Source of the DNA: an uncultured Clostridia bacterium
GTDB lineage: Bacteria > Bacillota > Clostridia > TANB77 > CAG-508
Assembly (NCBI GenBank): GCA_948676835.1
Contig: CAPOZU010000010.1
Location: 7,789 to 71,788, forward strand
Direction: 5' to 3'
DNA length: 64,000 nt
The translations under genes were made by a program, and so were the position numbers. Positions 17,490-27,287 of this stretch are shown one piece after another. Each line of letters opens with the position of its first letter. The stretch's first letter is position 1. A model generated the notes under the pieces. The model searched no databases. It was not told where the DNA came from and saw nothing but the letters and a program-made list of their open reading frames with translations.

Positions 17490-17655
17490 TACTCATTTCA
17501 GTAGAGTAGCGCGAAGAGAGTTTATATATTTTAAGGACGAAGTGTTCCGTGGGGACCGCTGAGTGCTGTTAAATGCAATAGCATTGTTACAGCACCAGTG
17601 GGATACACTGAGTCTAAAAAATATATAACTCTCTGGGAGCAACTTTTTGTTTAAT
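17490..17655 (+). ncRNA. Candidate structured non-coding RNA
   Basis: Nested pairing is strong. An outer stem runs AGAGAGTT+ATATATTTT (17515-17532) with AAAATATAT+AACTCTCT (17617-17634). Inside, AGTGT pairs with ACACT and CCGCTG (17556-17561) with CAGTGG (17596-17601). GTGCTGT (17563-17569) pairs with ACAGCAC (17589-17595), with AATGC / GCATT in the loop. Unpaired parts are purine-rich on the plus strand (GAAG, GGGGA), so I favour plus. A possible promoter TTTCAT-17-TAGAAT lies just upstream at 17461-17489. On the minus strand TTGTTT-17-TAATAT also exists, so the strand is not settled. A raiA-type clostridial RNA is possible, but I cannot verify this from memory. Confidence 0.55.
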
Positions 17656-17686
17656 ATTAAATTTTTATATTCACGCAAACAACAAT

Positions 17687-20600
17687 TTATACAAACAAAC
17701 TCATCTGATTAGATTTTGTCATTCCTTTCAGACAACCAAACTTTTCTAATAATTCTGTTATAGATTTTCCAATTTTTGAACGAGCTTGCATATCTTCTAT
17801 ACATTCAAAAGGTTCTTCGAGCCTTGCTTGATAAATACTCTCAGCAGCGACAGTTCCAAGACCAGCAATAGAATTTAATGGTGGACGTAATTTTCCATCT
17901 TCTATTTGAAATTTAGTTGAATGTGATTTATATAAATCTACTGGTAAAAATTCAAATCCTCTTTCATACATTTCATGTACTAGTTCCAAATCATCATACA
18001 TTTCCTTATCTTTTGGTGTAGCCGCATTTCCTAAATTAGTAATTTCTCTCATCTTTGCTTCTACTTTTGCTTTTCCATTTATCATAAATTCTGCATCAAA
18101 TGCTTTTGCTCTTATTGTAAAATATGCAGCATAATATGCGAGTGGAATATGTACTTTAAACCATGCAATTCTAAATGCATTAGTTACATATGCAGCAGCA
18201 TGAGCTTTTGGAAACATGTATTTGATTTTTTCACAAGATTTTACATACCAATCTGGAATATCATATTCTTTCATTATTTGCTTAAAACCTTCCCATTTTT
18301 CAGGATCTTTTAAAGCTTTTCCTTTACGAACTGTTTCCATTATTTTAAATGCTTTATCTGGTGGCAATCCCTTTTTCATTAAATATACCATTATATCATC
18401 TCTACAACAAATAGCTTCTTTTAGTGTTACTATACCTTCCTCAATCAAACTTTGTGCATTTCCTAGCCATACATCTGTACCATGTGATAATCCTGATAAA
18501 CGAATAAGTTCATCAAAAGTTGTTGGATGAGTATCTACAAGCATGCCTCGAGCAAATTTTGTACCATATTCTGGTATCCCAAATGTTCCAACTTCTGAGT
18601 TTATTTGCTCTGGTGTAACACCTAAAGCTGTTGTAGAATTAAATATAGACATTGTTTCTTTATCATCTAAAGGTATATCTGTTGGTGCCATACCTGTTAA
18701 ATCTTGTAACATACGAATTACTGTCGGATCGTCATGCCCCAGAATATCTAATTTTAAAAGGTTACCATCTATAGAGTGATAATCAAAATGCGTTGTTACT
18801 ATATCTGAACCAGAATCGTCTGCAGGATGCTGCACTGGAGTAAATTCAAAGATTTCTCTTCCTTTAGGAACAACTATAATTCCACCCGGATGCTGTCCTG
18901 TTGTTCTTTTTATCCCTACACATCCGCTAGATACTCTTGCAACTTCTGCGTTTGGCTTTATTATGTTTCTTTCTTCGAAATAATTTTTGGCATATCCAAA
19001 AGCAGTTTTATCTGCAACTGTACCAACAGTTCCAGCTTTAAATGTTGTTCCTTTTCCAAATATAACTTCTGTATATTTATGAGCTTTTGCTTGATATTCT
19101 CCTGAGAAATTTAAATCTATATCTGGTTCTTTATCTCCATTGAAACCTAAAAATGTTTCAAAAGGTATGTCCATGCCATCTTTAGCAAGTTTTTCACCAC
19201 ATTTTGGGCAAACTTTATCTGGCAAATCAAATCCATTTCCTATTCCATAATCTGTAAAATCCGAATATTTACATTTTGGACATCTATAATGTGGTTGAAG
19301 AGAATTTACTTCTGTTATACCTGTCATAAATGCTACAAGTGATGAACCTACAGATCCTCTAGAACCAACAATATATCCATCCTCATTTGACTTCCAAACT
19401 AATTTTTGAGCAATAATATACATTACAGAATATCCATTACTTATTATAGAATTTAATTCTTTATCAAGTCTTGTTTGTACTATTTCTGGTAATGGATCAC
19501 CATAAAGCTCATGTGCTTTTTTATAAGCAATATTTTTAATATCTTCTTCACAACCTGGAATATGTGGTGGACACTTTTCAGGTGAAATTGGCTTGATTTT
19601 TTCGCACATATCTGCCACTTTATTTGTATTTGTTACAACAACTTCATATGCTTTTTCTTCTCCTAAGTATTCAAACTCTTTAAGCATTTCATTTGTAGTT
19701 CTTAGATATAATGGAGCTTGGTTGTCAGCATCATCATATTTTTGACCTGCTTGCAATATTCTTCTATAAATTTCATCTTGTGGATCCATAAAATGAACAT
19801 CGCAAGTCGCAACTACAGGTTTATTTAATTTTTCACCAAGTGCAACTATCTTTTTATTAAATTCTTTTAGCGTATCCCAACTTTCAACTAGCCCTTCTCT
19901 AATCATATATTCATTATTTGCTAATGGTTGGATTTCAAGATAATCGTAATATTTGGCAATTTCTTCAATATCTTCTTCTGTTTTACCTGCAACTATTGCT
20001 CTATATAATTCTCCTGCCTCGCAAGCACTACCTAATATTAATCCTTCTCTATATTGATTAAGCATTGATTTTAATATTCTAGGCTTTTTATAAAAATAGT
20101 CTAAATGCGAATATGAAACTAATTTATAAAGATTTTTTAATCCAACATAATTTTGTGCCAAAATTATCATGTGATAGCTTGGTAATTTTCTAAAATCAGT
20201 TTCAAATACATTATCAAAATCATCTATAGTTTTAGCATTTCTATCTTTTGCTCTTTCAATCATTTCTTTAAATACAGCAACTAAGGTTTTAACATCATCT
20301 AAAGCACGGTGTGCCACATCTACCTTTATGCCTAACTTATCTGCTATAAATCCTAATTTGTATCTTGAGAATTCTGGGAATATTGCTTTAGCTAAACGAA
20401 GTGTATCTATATGAGTATTATTAAATGGCAAACCTAATTGTTCACAATTATATTTCATATAGCCAATATCAAAATCGGCATTATGAGCAACTAAAACAGA
20501 ATTTCCCATAAATTCTAAAACTTTTGGCATTATCTTATCAATTGTTGGACTATCTTTCACCATATCATCTGTAATATGTGTAACATTTACAACTTCTTCT

Positions 20601-22108
20601 GGTATTGGTTTTTCTGGATTTACAAATGTTTCAAAAGTATCAATTATTTCACCATTTTTTATTTTTATAATCCCAATTTCAGTTATTTTTTCTGTAATAT
20701 GTGAAATACCAGTTGTTTCTAAATCAAACACGCAATACTCTGTATCTATATCTTGCCCTTTAGAATTTGATACACATGGATCTTTATCTGGACAGAAATA
20801 CGCTTCCACTCCATATATAACTTTTATGCTATCTCCTGTTTTTTCTAAAAGTTTATGTGCATCTGGAAAACTTTGAACAACTCCATGATCAGTAATTGCA
20901 ATTGATTTCCATCCCCAACTAATTGCTCTTTTTATCAAATCTGCGCATGGAGTAATTGCATCCATTTGACTCATTTGAGTATGCATGTGAAGTTCTACTC
21001 TCTTTTCTTCTGCATCGTCCATTCTCTTTTCTTTTTTAAAGCCTGTTGATTCTATTATAGTATTTGCCATTATCTCAACTTCTTTTGAATATGTACTATA
21101 CCTTGCTGGACCTTCTATTCTTAATCCTTTTGCTTTTGATATTCTTCCTTTAACTTCTTTTGCCTTTTCTGTAGGTAAAAACGCTTTACATCCAATTGTA
21201 CTTGTTCCATCAAATAAATTAAACATTAATATTGTTTTTTCATCTTTTATATCTCTTGAATCTAAAGAACCTGGCAAAACTTCTCCATCTACACAAACTC
21301 TCATATCTGTAGTGTCAAGCATTGGAATATTTTCAATTTTTACAAGTTCTGTTCTAATAGTCAAACTTCTTCCTAAAATTAAAGGTGACTCTTCATCTTT
21401 AACTTCAGGAGCCTTATTTTGATGAGCTTCAATTTTTGCTGCAAGCTCTGGATTCTGTTTTCTCAAATCTTCTTTTATTTTTTCTTCTTCAAGTTTTCTT
21501 TGTTTTTCTTGCTCTGCTTCAATTTTCTTTCTTTCCTTTGCCTGCTCAATTTCTATTTTAGCTTGTCTTTCAAGTTCCATTAAGGCTTCTTTTTCTTCTT
21601 GTTTTCTTCTTTCTTCTAATTCTCTTTCAAAATCTTCTGAAATATTTTCACAAAATTCAACAGAATATTGTTTATTATATAAATTTCCTAATAAATGTTC
21701 CAACCCTTTATCAAATTTTTGAGATACCAAAAAAGCAGCACCTTTCATGGCTAAATTTACATTTACTTTTGTATCTTCTACTTCTACTTTACTATTGGTT
21801 AAAATAGCTTTACTCATTGGCTCTTTTTTTCCAATATACTTAATAATATTTCCCCAATCAGATTCTAAATTAGGTTCAATATTTAATGTTCCATAATTAA
21901 TATCTATAGAAGCTTTATTAACTTTAAAAGTTTTTATTAAATACTCTTCAAAGTTTTCCATTTCATGTAATTTTATCTCATTGTCTGACGCTACTTTTAT
22001 TTGTAATTTATTAGTTTTTTTATATAAATTAATATTCTCTATTACTGCATTTATTAAATTATTATTTTCATTATAGTCTCCAAATACTTCTTTTATATAT
22101 TTTTGCAT
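17687..22108 (-). CDS. polC: DNA polymerase III alpha subunit, Gram-positive PolC type
   Basis: Replicative polymerase of 1473 residues. Order: N-terminal domain, a charged coiled coil (about 155-225), OB fold (about 240-345), PHP domain starting VELHMHTQMSQMDA (about 370), and an inserted 3'-5' exonuclease with YCVFDLETTGIS (about 457) and VAHNADFDIGY. The polymerase core has GSRGSVGSSLVAFMTGITEVN, a four-cysteine zinc finger (CPKC...CPKC) and the catalytic PDIDLNFSGEY (about 995). The C-terminal helix-hairpin-helix and tail end in MSLFV. The start ATG at 22108 lies 11 bp after the zinc-ribbon protein gene. Length and order are those of PolC rather than DnaE. Confidence 0.97.
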   Translation of the reverse strand: MQKYIKEVFGDYNENNNLINAVIENINLYKKTNKLQIKVASDNEIKLHEMENFEEYLIKTFKVNKASIDINYGTLNIEPNLESDWGNIIKYIGKKEPMSKAILTNSKVEVEDTKVNVNLAMKGAAFLVSQKFDKGLEHLLGNLYNKQYSVEFCENISEDFERELEERRKQEEKEALMELERQAKIEIEQAKERKKIEAEQEKQRKLEEEKIKEDLRKQNPELAAKIEAHQNKAPEVKDEESPLILGRSLTIRTELVKIENIPMLDTTDMRVCVDGEVLPGSLDSRDIKDEKTILMFNLFDGTSTIGCKAFLPTEKAKEVKGRISKAKGLRIEGPARYSTYSKEVEIMANTIIESTGFKKEKRMDDAEEKRVELHMHTQMSQMDAITPCADLIKRAISWGWKSIAITDHGVVQSFPDAHKLLEKTGDSIKVIYGVEAYFCPDKDPCVSNSKGQDIDTEYCVFDLETTGISHITEKITEIGIIKIKNGEIIDTFETFVNPEKPIPEEVVNVTHITDDMVKDSPTIDKIMPKVLEFMGNSVLVAHNADFDIGYMKYNCEQLGLPFNNTHIDTLRLAKAIFPEFSRYKLGFIADKLGIKVDVAHRALDDVKTLVAVFKEMIERAKDRNAKTIDDFDNVFETDFRKLPSYHMIILAQNYVGLKNLYKLVSYSHLDYFYKKPRILKSMLNQYREGLILGSACEAGELYRAIVAGKTEEDIEEIAKYYDYLEIQPLANNEYMIREGLVESWDTLKEFNKKIVALGEKLNKPVVATCDVHFMDPQDEIYRRILQAGQKYDDADNQAPLYLRTTNEMLKEFEYLGEEKAYEVVVTNTNKVADMCEKIKPISPEKCPPHIPGCEEDIKNIAYKKAHELYGDPLPEIVQTRLDKELNSIISNGYSVMYIIAQKLVWKSNEDGYIVGSRGSVGSSLVAFMTGITEVNSLQPHYRCPKCKYSDFTDYGIGNGFDLPDKVCPKCGEKLAKDGMDIPFETFLGFNGDKEPDIDLNFSGEYQAKAHKYTEVIFGKGTTFKAGTVGTVADKTAFGYAKNYFEERNIIKPNAEVARVSSGCVGIKRTTGQHPGGIIVVPKGREIFEFTPVQHPADDSGSDIVTTHFDYHSIDGNLLKLDILGHDDPTVIRMLQDLTGMAPTDIPLDDKETMSIFNSTTALGVTPEQINSEVGTFGIPEYGTKFARGMLVDTHPTTFDELIRLSGLSHGTDVWLGNAQSLIEEGIVTLKEAICCRDDIMVYLMKKGLPPDKAFKIMETVRKGKALKDPEKWEGFKQIMKEYDIPDWYVKSCEKIKYMFPKAHAAAYVTNAFRIAWFKVHIPLAYYAAYFTIRAKAFDAEFMINGKAKVEAKMREITNLGNAATPKDKEMYDDLELVHEMYERGFEFLPVDLYKSHSTKFQIEDGKLRPPLNSIAGLGTVAAESIYQARLEEPFECIEDMQARSKIGKSITELLEKFGCLKGMTKSNQMSLFV

Positions 22109-22119
22109 CTTTGCCTCTT

Positions 22120-22698
22120 TTATTTATTTTCTGTTATTCCAATTATTTCTGATATACTTTGTAAAGTCTCAGCTACATTTTCAACATCTTTAATTTGAAA
22201 TCCGTTGAAAAATGCTACTCCTGGAATATTACTTTTTACATAAAAACATATATCTCCAAAATTCATTTTCTTTTGTCTAAATGTTTGAAAAACAGTTATG
22301 TCTTTTATATCTGTATATTTTATAACTTTTTCATTATTATATAACCAATTTTTTACAGTATAAACTACTTTAGTTTCATAAAAAACAGCTTTTGTACCTC
22401 TAGCAATTCTTTTACTAATAGCTAAAACAACAACTATTATCAAAATAGAAAAAATTGCACATAAAATAGCTTCGATTGGTTTTCCAACAGCAACAAGTCC
22501 TAAAGTAGATATAATAAGAATTGTAATTGCTTCCAACCATTGTAGTAGAACATAAGTAATTTTATATTTTCTTTTAACAACTAATCTCTCATTAACATCT
22601 TTTTTTAATTCTTCTTCTTCCTGGTATTCTTTATAGCAATTTATGCATATATCTGCATTTTCTTTTGCTAATTTTGCTCCACAAATTCTACATCTCAT
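22120..22698 (-). CDS. Zinc-ribbon membrane protein with PH-like domain
   Basis: Protein of 192 residues: an N-terminal zinc ribbon (CRICGAKL...CINCYKEY, residues 3-22), an acidic linker, two close membrane helices (about 50-92), and a C-terminal domain with the pattern of a bacterial PH domain (KVIKYTDIKDITVFQTFRQKKMNFGDICFYVK). The function is unknown; proteins of this type are thought to regulate or scaffold at the membrane. It lies between rseP (26 bp) and polC (11 bp), so it is part of the long rseP-polC unit. The start ATG follows AGGAGGAAAATAAA. Confidence 0.75.
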   Translation of the reverse strand: MRCRICGAKLAKENADICINCYKEYQEEEELKKDVNERLVVKRKYKITYVLLQWLEAITILIISTLGLVAVGKPIEAILCAIFSILIIVVVLAISKRIARGTKAVFYETKVVYTVKNWLYNNEKVIKYTDIKDITVFQTFRQKKMNFGDICFYVKSNIPGVAFFNGFQIKDVENVAETLQSISEIIGITENK

Positions 22699-22724
22699 TT
22701 TTATTTTCCTCCTAGAACTATATT

Positions 22725-23735
22725 CTAAAAAATTCTTAATATATCATTATATGTCACATATAGAGCAAATAAAATTAATAATGTAAAACCAACTGATTGT
22801 ATTCCTAATTCTATTTCTTCTTTTAGTGCTTTTCCACGAATTCCCTCTATAACAAGTAAAACTAATCTTCCACCATCTAAAGCTGGAATTGGCAAAAGAT
22901 TGGTAACTCCTAATGAAAGTGAAACTAAACATAGCAAATATACAAAATTATATATTCCATCAGATTTCACTACTATTTCGGAAATTCCTACTGGTCCTGT
23001 CATTTGTTCAATTCCTATATTTCCAGTAAATAACATTACTAAGCTATCTCCAATTGAAGAAACAAAATCAATTGTTTCCCAAAAAGAATAATATATCTTA
23101 TCCTTTAAACTTCCTTGAATTAGTGCCACTTCTACTCCTAAAATATAAAAGTTTTCTTGGTATTCTGTAGGTTTAGCTTTAGCAGAGATTTCTTCTCCAT
23201 TTCTTTCAAGTAAAATTGATACTTCATTTCCTGGTATATAGTTTTCTAAAGCTTTTGTAATATCAGATTTTAATCTAATATTTGTATCATCTATTTTTAA
23301 AATTTTATCTCCAATTTCTACTGAAGATATATTTTGTTCTGCTTCAGGCAATATTTTTGAAACTGTTGTAGAAATATTATATCCAGATGACATAGATAAA
23401 ATAAAATATACAATAATTCCAAAAATAATGTTTACAATTGCTCCAGCAGCTACTATAAAAATTCTATTTAGTATTTTTGCGTTATTAAATGAATTAGGAT
23501 CTTCAGATCTTTCGTTTTCTCCTGTCATTCTTACATATCCACCAAATGGAAAAAGAGAAAGTGAATATTCTGTTTCTTTTCCCTTCTTTTTAAAAAGTTT
23601 TGGTCCAAATCCTATTGAAAATTCTTCGACCTTTACTTTAGATAATCTAGCAGCTAGAAAATGCCCTCCTTCATGAATAAAAATCAAAAATCCTAGTAAA
23701 AACACTATTTTTAATGCATTTATTATAATACTCAA
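22725..23735 (-). CDS. rseP: Site-2 intramembrane metalloprotease RseP
   Basis: Zinc protease of the S2P family that cleaves membrane-bound anti-sigma factors or signal peptides within the membrane. The 336 residues contain HEGGH at 21-25 in the first helix, one PDZ domain (about 115-200) and the C-terminal NLLPIPALDGGRL motif carrying the third zinc ligand. Four helices are visible. It lies in the usual cluster with cdsA, uppS, frr and pyrH (15 bp after cdsA). AGGAGGAACAT precedes the ATG. An ispC (dxr) gene, often found between cdsA and rseP, is not here. Confidence 0.95.
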   Translation of the reverse strand: MSIIINALKIVFLLGFLIFIHEGGHFLAARLSKVKVEEFSIGFGPKLFKKKGKETEYSLSLFPFGGYVRMTGENERSEDPNSFNNAKILNRIFIVAAGAIVNIIFGIIVYFILSMSSGYNISTTVSKILPEAEQNISSVEIGDKILKIDDTNIRLKSDITKALENYIPGNEVSILLERNGEEISAKAKPTEYQENFYILGVEVALIQGSLKDKIYYSFWETIDFVSSIGDSLVMLFTGNIGIEQMTGPVGISEIVVKSDGIYNFVYLLCLVSLSLGVTNLLPIPALDGGRLVLLVIEGIRGKALKEEIELGIQSVGFTLLILFALYVTYNDILRIF

Positions 23736-23749
23736 AATCTATGTTCCTC

Positions 23750-24574
23750 CTATAAAAACATTAAGAATAATATGTATGCAAATGGTGCAATAAACATTAC
23801 ACTATCTATTCTATCAATCATTCCTCCATGCCCTGGAAATAAATTACTAAAATCTTTTACTTCAAAATATCTTTTTATAACTGATGCTGAAAAATCTCCA
23901 ATTTGACCTATAATGCTTAATATTAAAGAAATTATTCCTATAAGTAAATATGAAATTCCAAATCCACATATAGTATTTAGTGCAAATGTATATATCAAGC
24001 AAGATGCAACAGCTCCTAATGTTCCAGCAACACAGCCTTCAATTGATTTATTGGGACTTACTTTACTAAACTTTGTTTTTCCTATTCTTTTACCAAATAC
24101 ATATGCAAATACATCAGTTCCCCATGCAGAAAATAATACATACCAAATCAGATATTTTCCTGAGATATCACCATCTGTACCAAATAGCAATGGTAAAAAA
24201 ACTAAAAAAATAAACAAATACAATATTCCTATTAAAGTAAAAGTAATATCTTTTAATGTAATTTTCATATCCGATATTATTACATGTAAAAATAAAACTA
24301 ATAATAGTATAGGTAATCCTATAAATATGCTATTAGCTAATCCAAATTGCTCAATGGGCTCATAATGAATTATAGCTATACTAGCAAGCACCAAATAAGA
24401 AATCCAAGATACTACTTTTATATCTTTATTTGAAGCACATTTAGCATATTCATACATTGCAATGATTGCCATAATTGCAATAATAACATCTATGATATAT
24501 TTGTTACCAAATATTAATAAAATCATTACTAATGGAAATCCTATAACTGCAGTTAAAATTCTTTTCATATCCAT
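23750..24574 (-). CDS. cdsA: Phosphatidate cytidylyltransferase
   Basis: Membrane enzyme that makes CDP-diacylglycerol from phosphatidate and CTP for phospholipid synthesis. The 274 residues form about eight helices. The family signature lies near the end: RYFEVKDFSNLFPGHGGMIDRIDSVMF. The KRIGKTKFSKVSPNKSIEG stretch is also typical. It sits between uppS (27 bp) and rseP (15 bp) in the conserved Gram-positive order. Confidence 0.96.
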   Translation of the reverse strand: MDMKRILTAVIGFPLVMILLIFGNKYIIDVIIAIMAIIAMYEYAKCASNKDIKVVSWISYLVLASIAIIHYEPIEQFGLANSIFIGLPILLLVLFLHVIISDMKITLKDITFTLIGILYLFIFLVFLPLLFGTDGDISGKYLIWYVLFSAWGTDVFAYVFGKRIGKTKFSKVSPNKSIEGCVAGTLGAVASCLIYTFALNTICGFGISYLLIGIISLILSIIGQIGDFSASVIKRYFEVKDFSNLFPGHGGMIDRIDSVMFIAPFAYILFLMFL

Positions 24575-24601
24575 ATCTATTTATCCTTTTTCTTTAATTT
24601 A

Positions 24602-25312
24602 TTATTTTGCACCAAATTTTCTATTTCTTTTTTGAAATATTTTTATAGCTTCATCTAAGTCTTCTGGTGTAAAATCTGGCCACAATTTTTCTAAAAATAT
24701 AAATTCAGAATATACTGTTTGCCAAGGTAAAAATCCACTTAATCTTAATTCACCACTAGTTCTAATTAGAAGATCTGGATCTGGGTCATTTTTAGTATAT
24801 AAGTGTTCTGCAAAAATTTCTTCATTAATTTCTTCAATACTCAATTTTCCATCTAAAACTTCCTTTGAAATATTACGTACTGCATTTACTATTTCATTTC
24901 TTCCACCATAATTTAATGCAATATTAAAAATAGTTCCTGTATTATTTTTTGTTCTTTCTATTGTTCTTTTTATATTTTCCTGTAAAGTTTCAGATAATGC
25001 TGTTAAATCCCCTAATACTCTTATTACAATATTTTCAGTATCTGCTTCTTTTGCAAAATCATCTAAATATGATTCAAGCAAATTCATTAAAGCACTTACC
25101 TCTTCTTCGCTTCTTTTCCAATTTTCAGTTGAAAATGCATATACAGTAATATATTCTATGCCAATTTTATTTGCATGTCTAACAACCTTCTTTAGAGTTT
25201 CAGCTCCTTGTTTATGTCCTAATTTGACTGGTAGCATTTTACTTTTAGCCCATCTTCTATTACCATCCATAATAATTGCAATATGTCTTGGCATATTTTG
25301 ATTTTCTTCCAT
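24602..25312 (-). CDS. uppS: Undecaprenyl diphosphate synthase (cis-prenyltransferase)
   Basis: Makes C55-PP, the lipid carrier for peptidoglycan, from farnesyl-PP and isopentenyl-PP. The 236 residues begin with HIAIIMDGNRRWAKSK, carrying the catalytic Asp. They contain YAFSTENWKRS, NIALNYGGRNEI and the C-terminal DLLIRTSGELRLSGFLPWQ. Length and motifs are standard; Leu replaces the frequent Asn in RTSGExRLSNF. It is followed by cdsA. The start ATG follows GGAAGGAATAAAAA. Confidence 0.97.
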   Translation of the reverse strand: MEENQNMPRHIAIIMDGNRRWAKSKMLPVKLGHKQGAETLKKVVRHANKIGIEYITVYAFSTENWKRSEEEVSALMNLLESYLDDFAKEADTENIVIRVLGDLTALSETLQENIKRTIERTKNNTGTIFNIALNYGGRNEIVNAVRNISKEVLDGKLSIEEINEEIFAEHLYTKNDPDPDLLIRTSGELRLSGFLPWQTVYSEFIFLEKLWPDFTPEDLDEAIKIFQKRNRKFGAK

Positions 25313-25344
25313 TTTTTATTCCTTCCTATGGCTAATTTTATAGG

Positions 25345-25893
25345 TTATATATTCATTATTTCTTTTTCTTTTTTCTCTAATATGCTATCTATTTCTGCAA
25401 CATATTTATCTGTTAATTTTTGAATTTTATCTTCTAAACCTGCTTTTTCATCTTCAGTTATTTCAGATTTTTTTAGTTCATCTTTTATAGTATCCATTCC
25501 ATCTCTTCTTATAGAACGAACACTTACTCTTGCTTCTTCAGCTATTTTTTTAATATCTTTTACTAATTCTTTTCTTCTTTCCTCTGTTAATTCAGGGAAG
25601 TTTAATCTTATAACTTTTCCATCATTGTTTGGATTTAATCCAATATCTGAAGCAAGTATTGCTTTTTCTATGGATTTTAATACGCTTGCATCCCATGGTT
25701 GAATAACTATAGTTCTTGCTTCTGGAACTGAAATTCCAGCAACTTGATTTATAGGTGTTGGTACTCCATAATATTCTACTGTAATTTTATTTAATATTGC
25801 AGGATTTGCTCTTCCTGCTCTTATTTCTGATAAATTCTCCTCAAAAACACTTATTGTCTTTTGCATTCTTTGTTCAACTTCATTTAATTCCAT
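25345..25893 (-). CDS. frr: Ribosome recycling factor
   Basis: Splits post-termination ribosomes together with EF-G. The 182 residues show the three-helix bundle signature: SEIRAGRANPAILNKITVEYYG, INQVAGISVPEARTIVIQPWD and IRLNFPELTEERRKEL, plus VSVRSIRRDGMD. It is directly downstream of pyrH (17 bp), the classical arrangement. The start is ATG 25893. Confidence 0.97.
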   Translation of the reverse strand: MELNEVEQRMQKTISVFEENLSEIRAGRANPAILNKITVEYYGVPTPINQVAGISVPEARTIVIQPWDASVLKSIEKAILASDIGLNPNNDGKVIRLNFPELTEERRKELVKDIKKIAEEARVSVRSIRRDGMDTIKDELKKSEITEDEKAGLEDKIQKLTDKYVAEIDSILEKKEKEIMNI

Positions 25894-25910
25894 AATTTAA
25901 AAAATCCTTT

Positions 25911-26615
25911 CTATTTAACTATTGTTCCTACATTTTCGCCTTTTACAGCTCTCACTATATTTTCAGGATCACTAATAGCGAAAACAAATAAAGGTATATT
26001 ATTATCTTTGCATAATGCAGTAGCTGTTGAATCCATAACTTTTAAATCTTGTGATAAAACATCTTTATAAGATATTTCATCATATTTTACAGCTGATGAA
26101 TCTAATTTTGGATCTGCTGAATATACTCCATCAATTGTTTTAGCAAGCAATATAACTTCAGAATCAGTTTCTGCTGCTCTTAAAGCTGCTGCCGTATCTG
26201 TTGAGAAAAATGGATGACCTGTTCCGCAAGCAAATATAACAACTCTTCCTCTTTCTAAATGTTTTGCAGCTTTTCTTTTTATATAAGGTTCTGCAATCTC
26301 TCTCATTTCTATCGCAGTTTGTAATCTTGTGTATACTCCTCTAGCTTCTAATGCATCTTGCAAAGCTAACCCATTCATTGCAGTAGCTAGCATTCCCATA
26401 TAATCTGCTGTAGCTCTATCCATTTTTTGACCGTTTCTAGCTCCTCGCCAGAAGTTTCCTCCCCCAACAACTATAGAAACCTGTACTCCCATGTCTATAA
26501 CTTCTTTTACTTTGTCACATATTGCTCCAACAACATCTGGATTAATTCCATGTTTTTCATCTCCTGCTAATGCTTCACCACTTAATTTTAATAACACTCT
26601 TTTATAGGCTACCAT
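25911..26615 (-). CDS. pyrH: UMP kinase
   Basis: Phosphorylates UMP to UDP, the bacterial hexameric amino acid kinase-fold enzyme. The 234 residues start YKRVLLKLSGEAL, with GNFWRGA, the nucleotide-binding GTGHPFFSTDTAAALRA and DGVYSADPK. First gene of the pyrH-frr-uppS-cdsA-rseP cluster. The 162-bp upstream gap is very AT-rich; a weak promoter GTGTAA-17-TAGAAT can be read there, but I give it little weight. GGTAAAGGAGTTTATT precedes the ATG. Confidence 0.97.
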   Translation of the reverse strand: MVAYKRVLLKLSGEALAGDEKHGINPDVVGAICDKVKEVIDMGVQVSIVVGGGNFWRGARNGQKMDRATADYMGMLATAMNGLALQDALEARGVYTRLQTAIEMREIAEPYIKRKAAKHLERGRVVIFACGTGHPFFSTDTAAALRAAETDSEVILLAKTIDGVYSADPKLDSSAVKYDEISYKDVLSQDLKVMDSTATALCKDNNIPLFVFAISDPENIVRAVKGENVGTIVK

Positions 26616-26777
26616 AATAAACTCCTTTACCAGATTTATAATTTTATACTTGAATCATTCTATCATAAAAAAAATTTTTTTACACTACTTTTTTATATAT
26701 TTTTTATATTTTTATAGGTAAGTTATAACATAAAATTTATTTTAAAGATTTATGTAATTTTGTTGTTTATTTTTATA

Positions 26778-27218
26778 TTATAAATTAAAATCTTTTAATA
26801 ATTTTTCCTTAAATTCTTCTGGTAATAGTCTAATGTTTCTTATTTCCTCTTTTGGAACTATACAAGGAATATATTGTCCCCTATCAATATATTTAGGATC
26901 CCCTGAAAACTCTGGACCTGTGCCAGTTCCAAGCTTTCCATTTTTATAAATACAATAATATAAATGTTCCTCAAATTCATTATTAACAGTTCTTGAATAT
27001 AGTTTATCTTTTACTTCAACTTCTATTCCAAATTCTTCTAAAATTTCCCTTTTAACTCCATCTTCATATGATTTATCATCTATTTCAACTCCACCTCCTG
27101 GAAATACATAATATTCACCATATGGTTGAGTTGAATTTTCTTTTTTCTTTACATTAAGTCTATGCATAAGTGCATATCCATTTTCCATTTCTATTAAACC
27201 TGCAACTCTTATTCTCAT
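26778..27218 (-). CDS. NUDIX hydrolase
   Basis: Protein of 146 residues with the NUDIX box GGGVEIDDKSYEDGVKREILEEFGIEVEV, complete with the REILEE metal-binding core. Such enzymes hydrolyse nucleoside diphosphates linked to another moiety. The substrate cannot be told from sequence; the rest matches no special subfamily that I can name. It stands alone between the pyrH cluster and greA, with AAGGAGGAAAATAT before the ATG. The greA terminator lies just upstream, so it probably uses its own promoter. Confidence 0.9.
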   Translation of the reverse strand: MRIRVAGLIEMENGYALMHRLNVKKKENSTQPYGEYYVFPGGGVEIDDKSYEDGVKREILEEFGIEVEVKDKLYSRTVNNEFEEHLYYCIYKNGKLGTGTGPEFSGDPKYIDRGQYIPCIVPKEEIRNIRLLPEEFKEKLLKDFNL

Positions 27219-27246
27219 ATTTTCCTCCTTAAATTATATTTATATA

Positions 27247-27281
27247 CAAAAAAGAGATATATGACTCCTTCATATATCCCC
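27247..27281 (-). terminator. Terminator after greA
   Basis: On the minus strand GGGATATATGA, loop AGGAG and TCATATATCTC form an 11-bp stem followed by TTTTTTG. It begins about 7 bp after the greA stop. Confidence 0.88.
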
Positions 27282-27287
27282 ATATTT

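Noticed and set aside
17540..17605. T-box core at the GGGGACCGCTGAG stretch
   Set aside because: It only loosely resembles the T-box sequence, has no TGGNACC match and no downstream gene on that strand. The pairing pattern is different.
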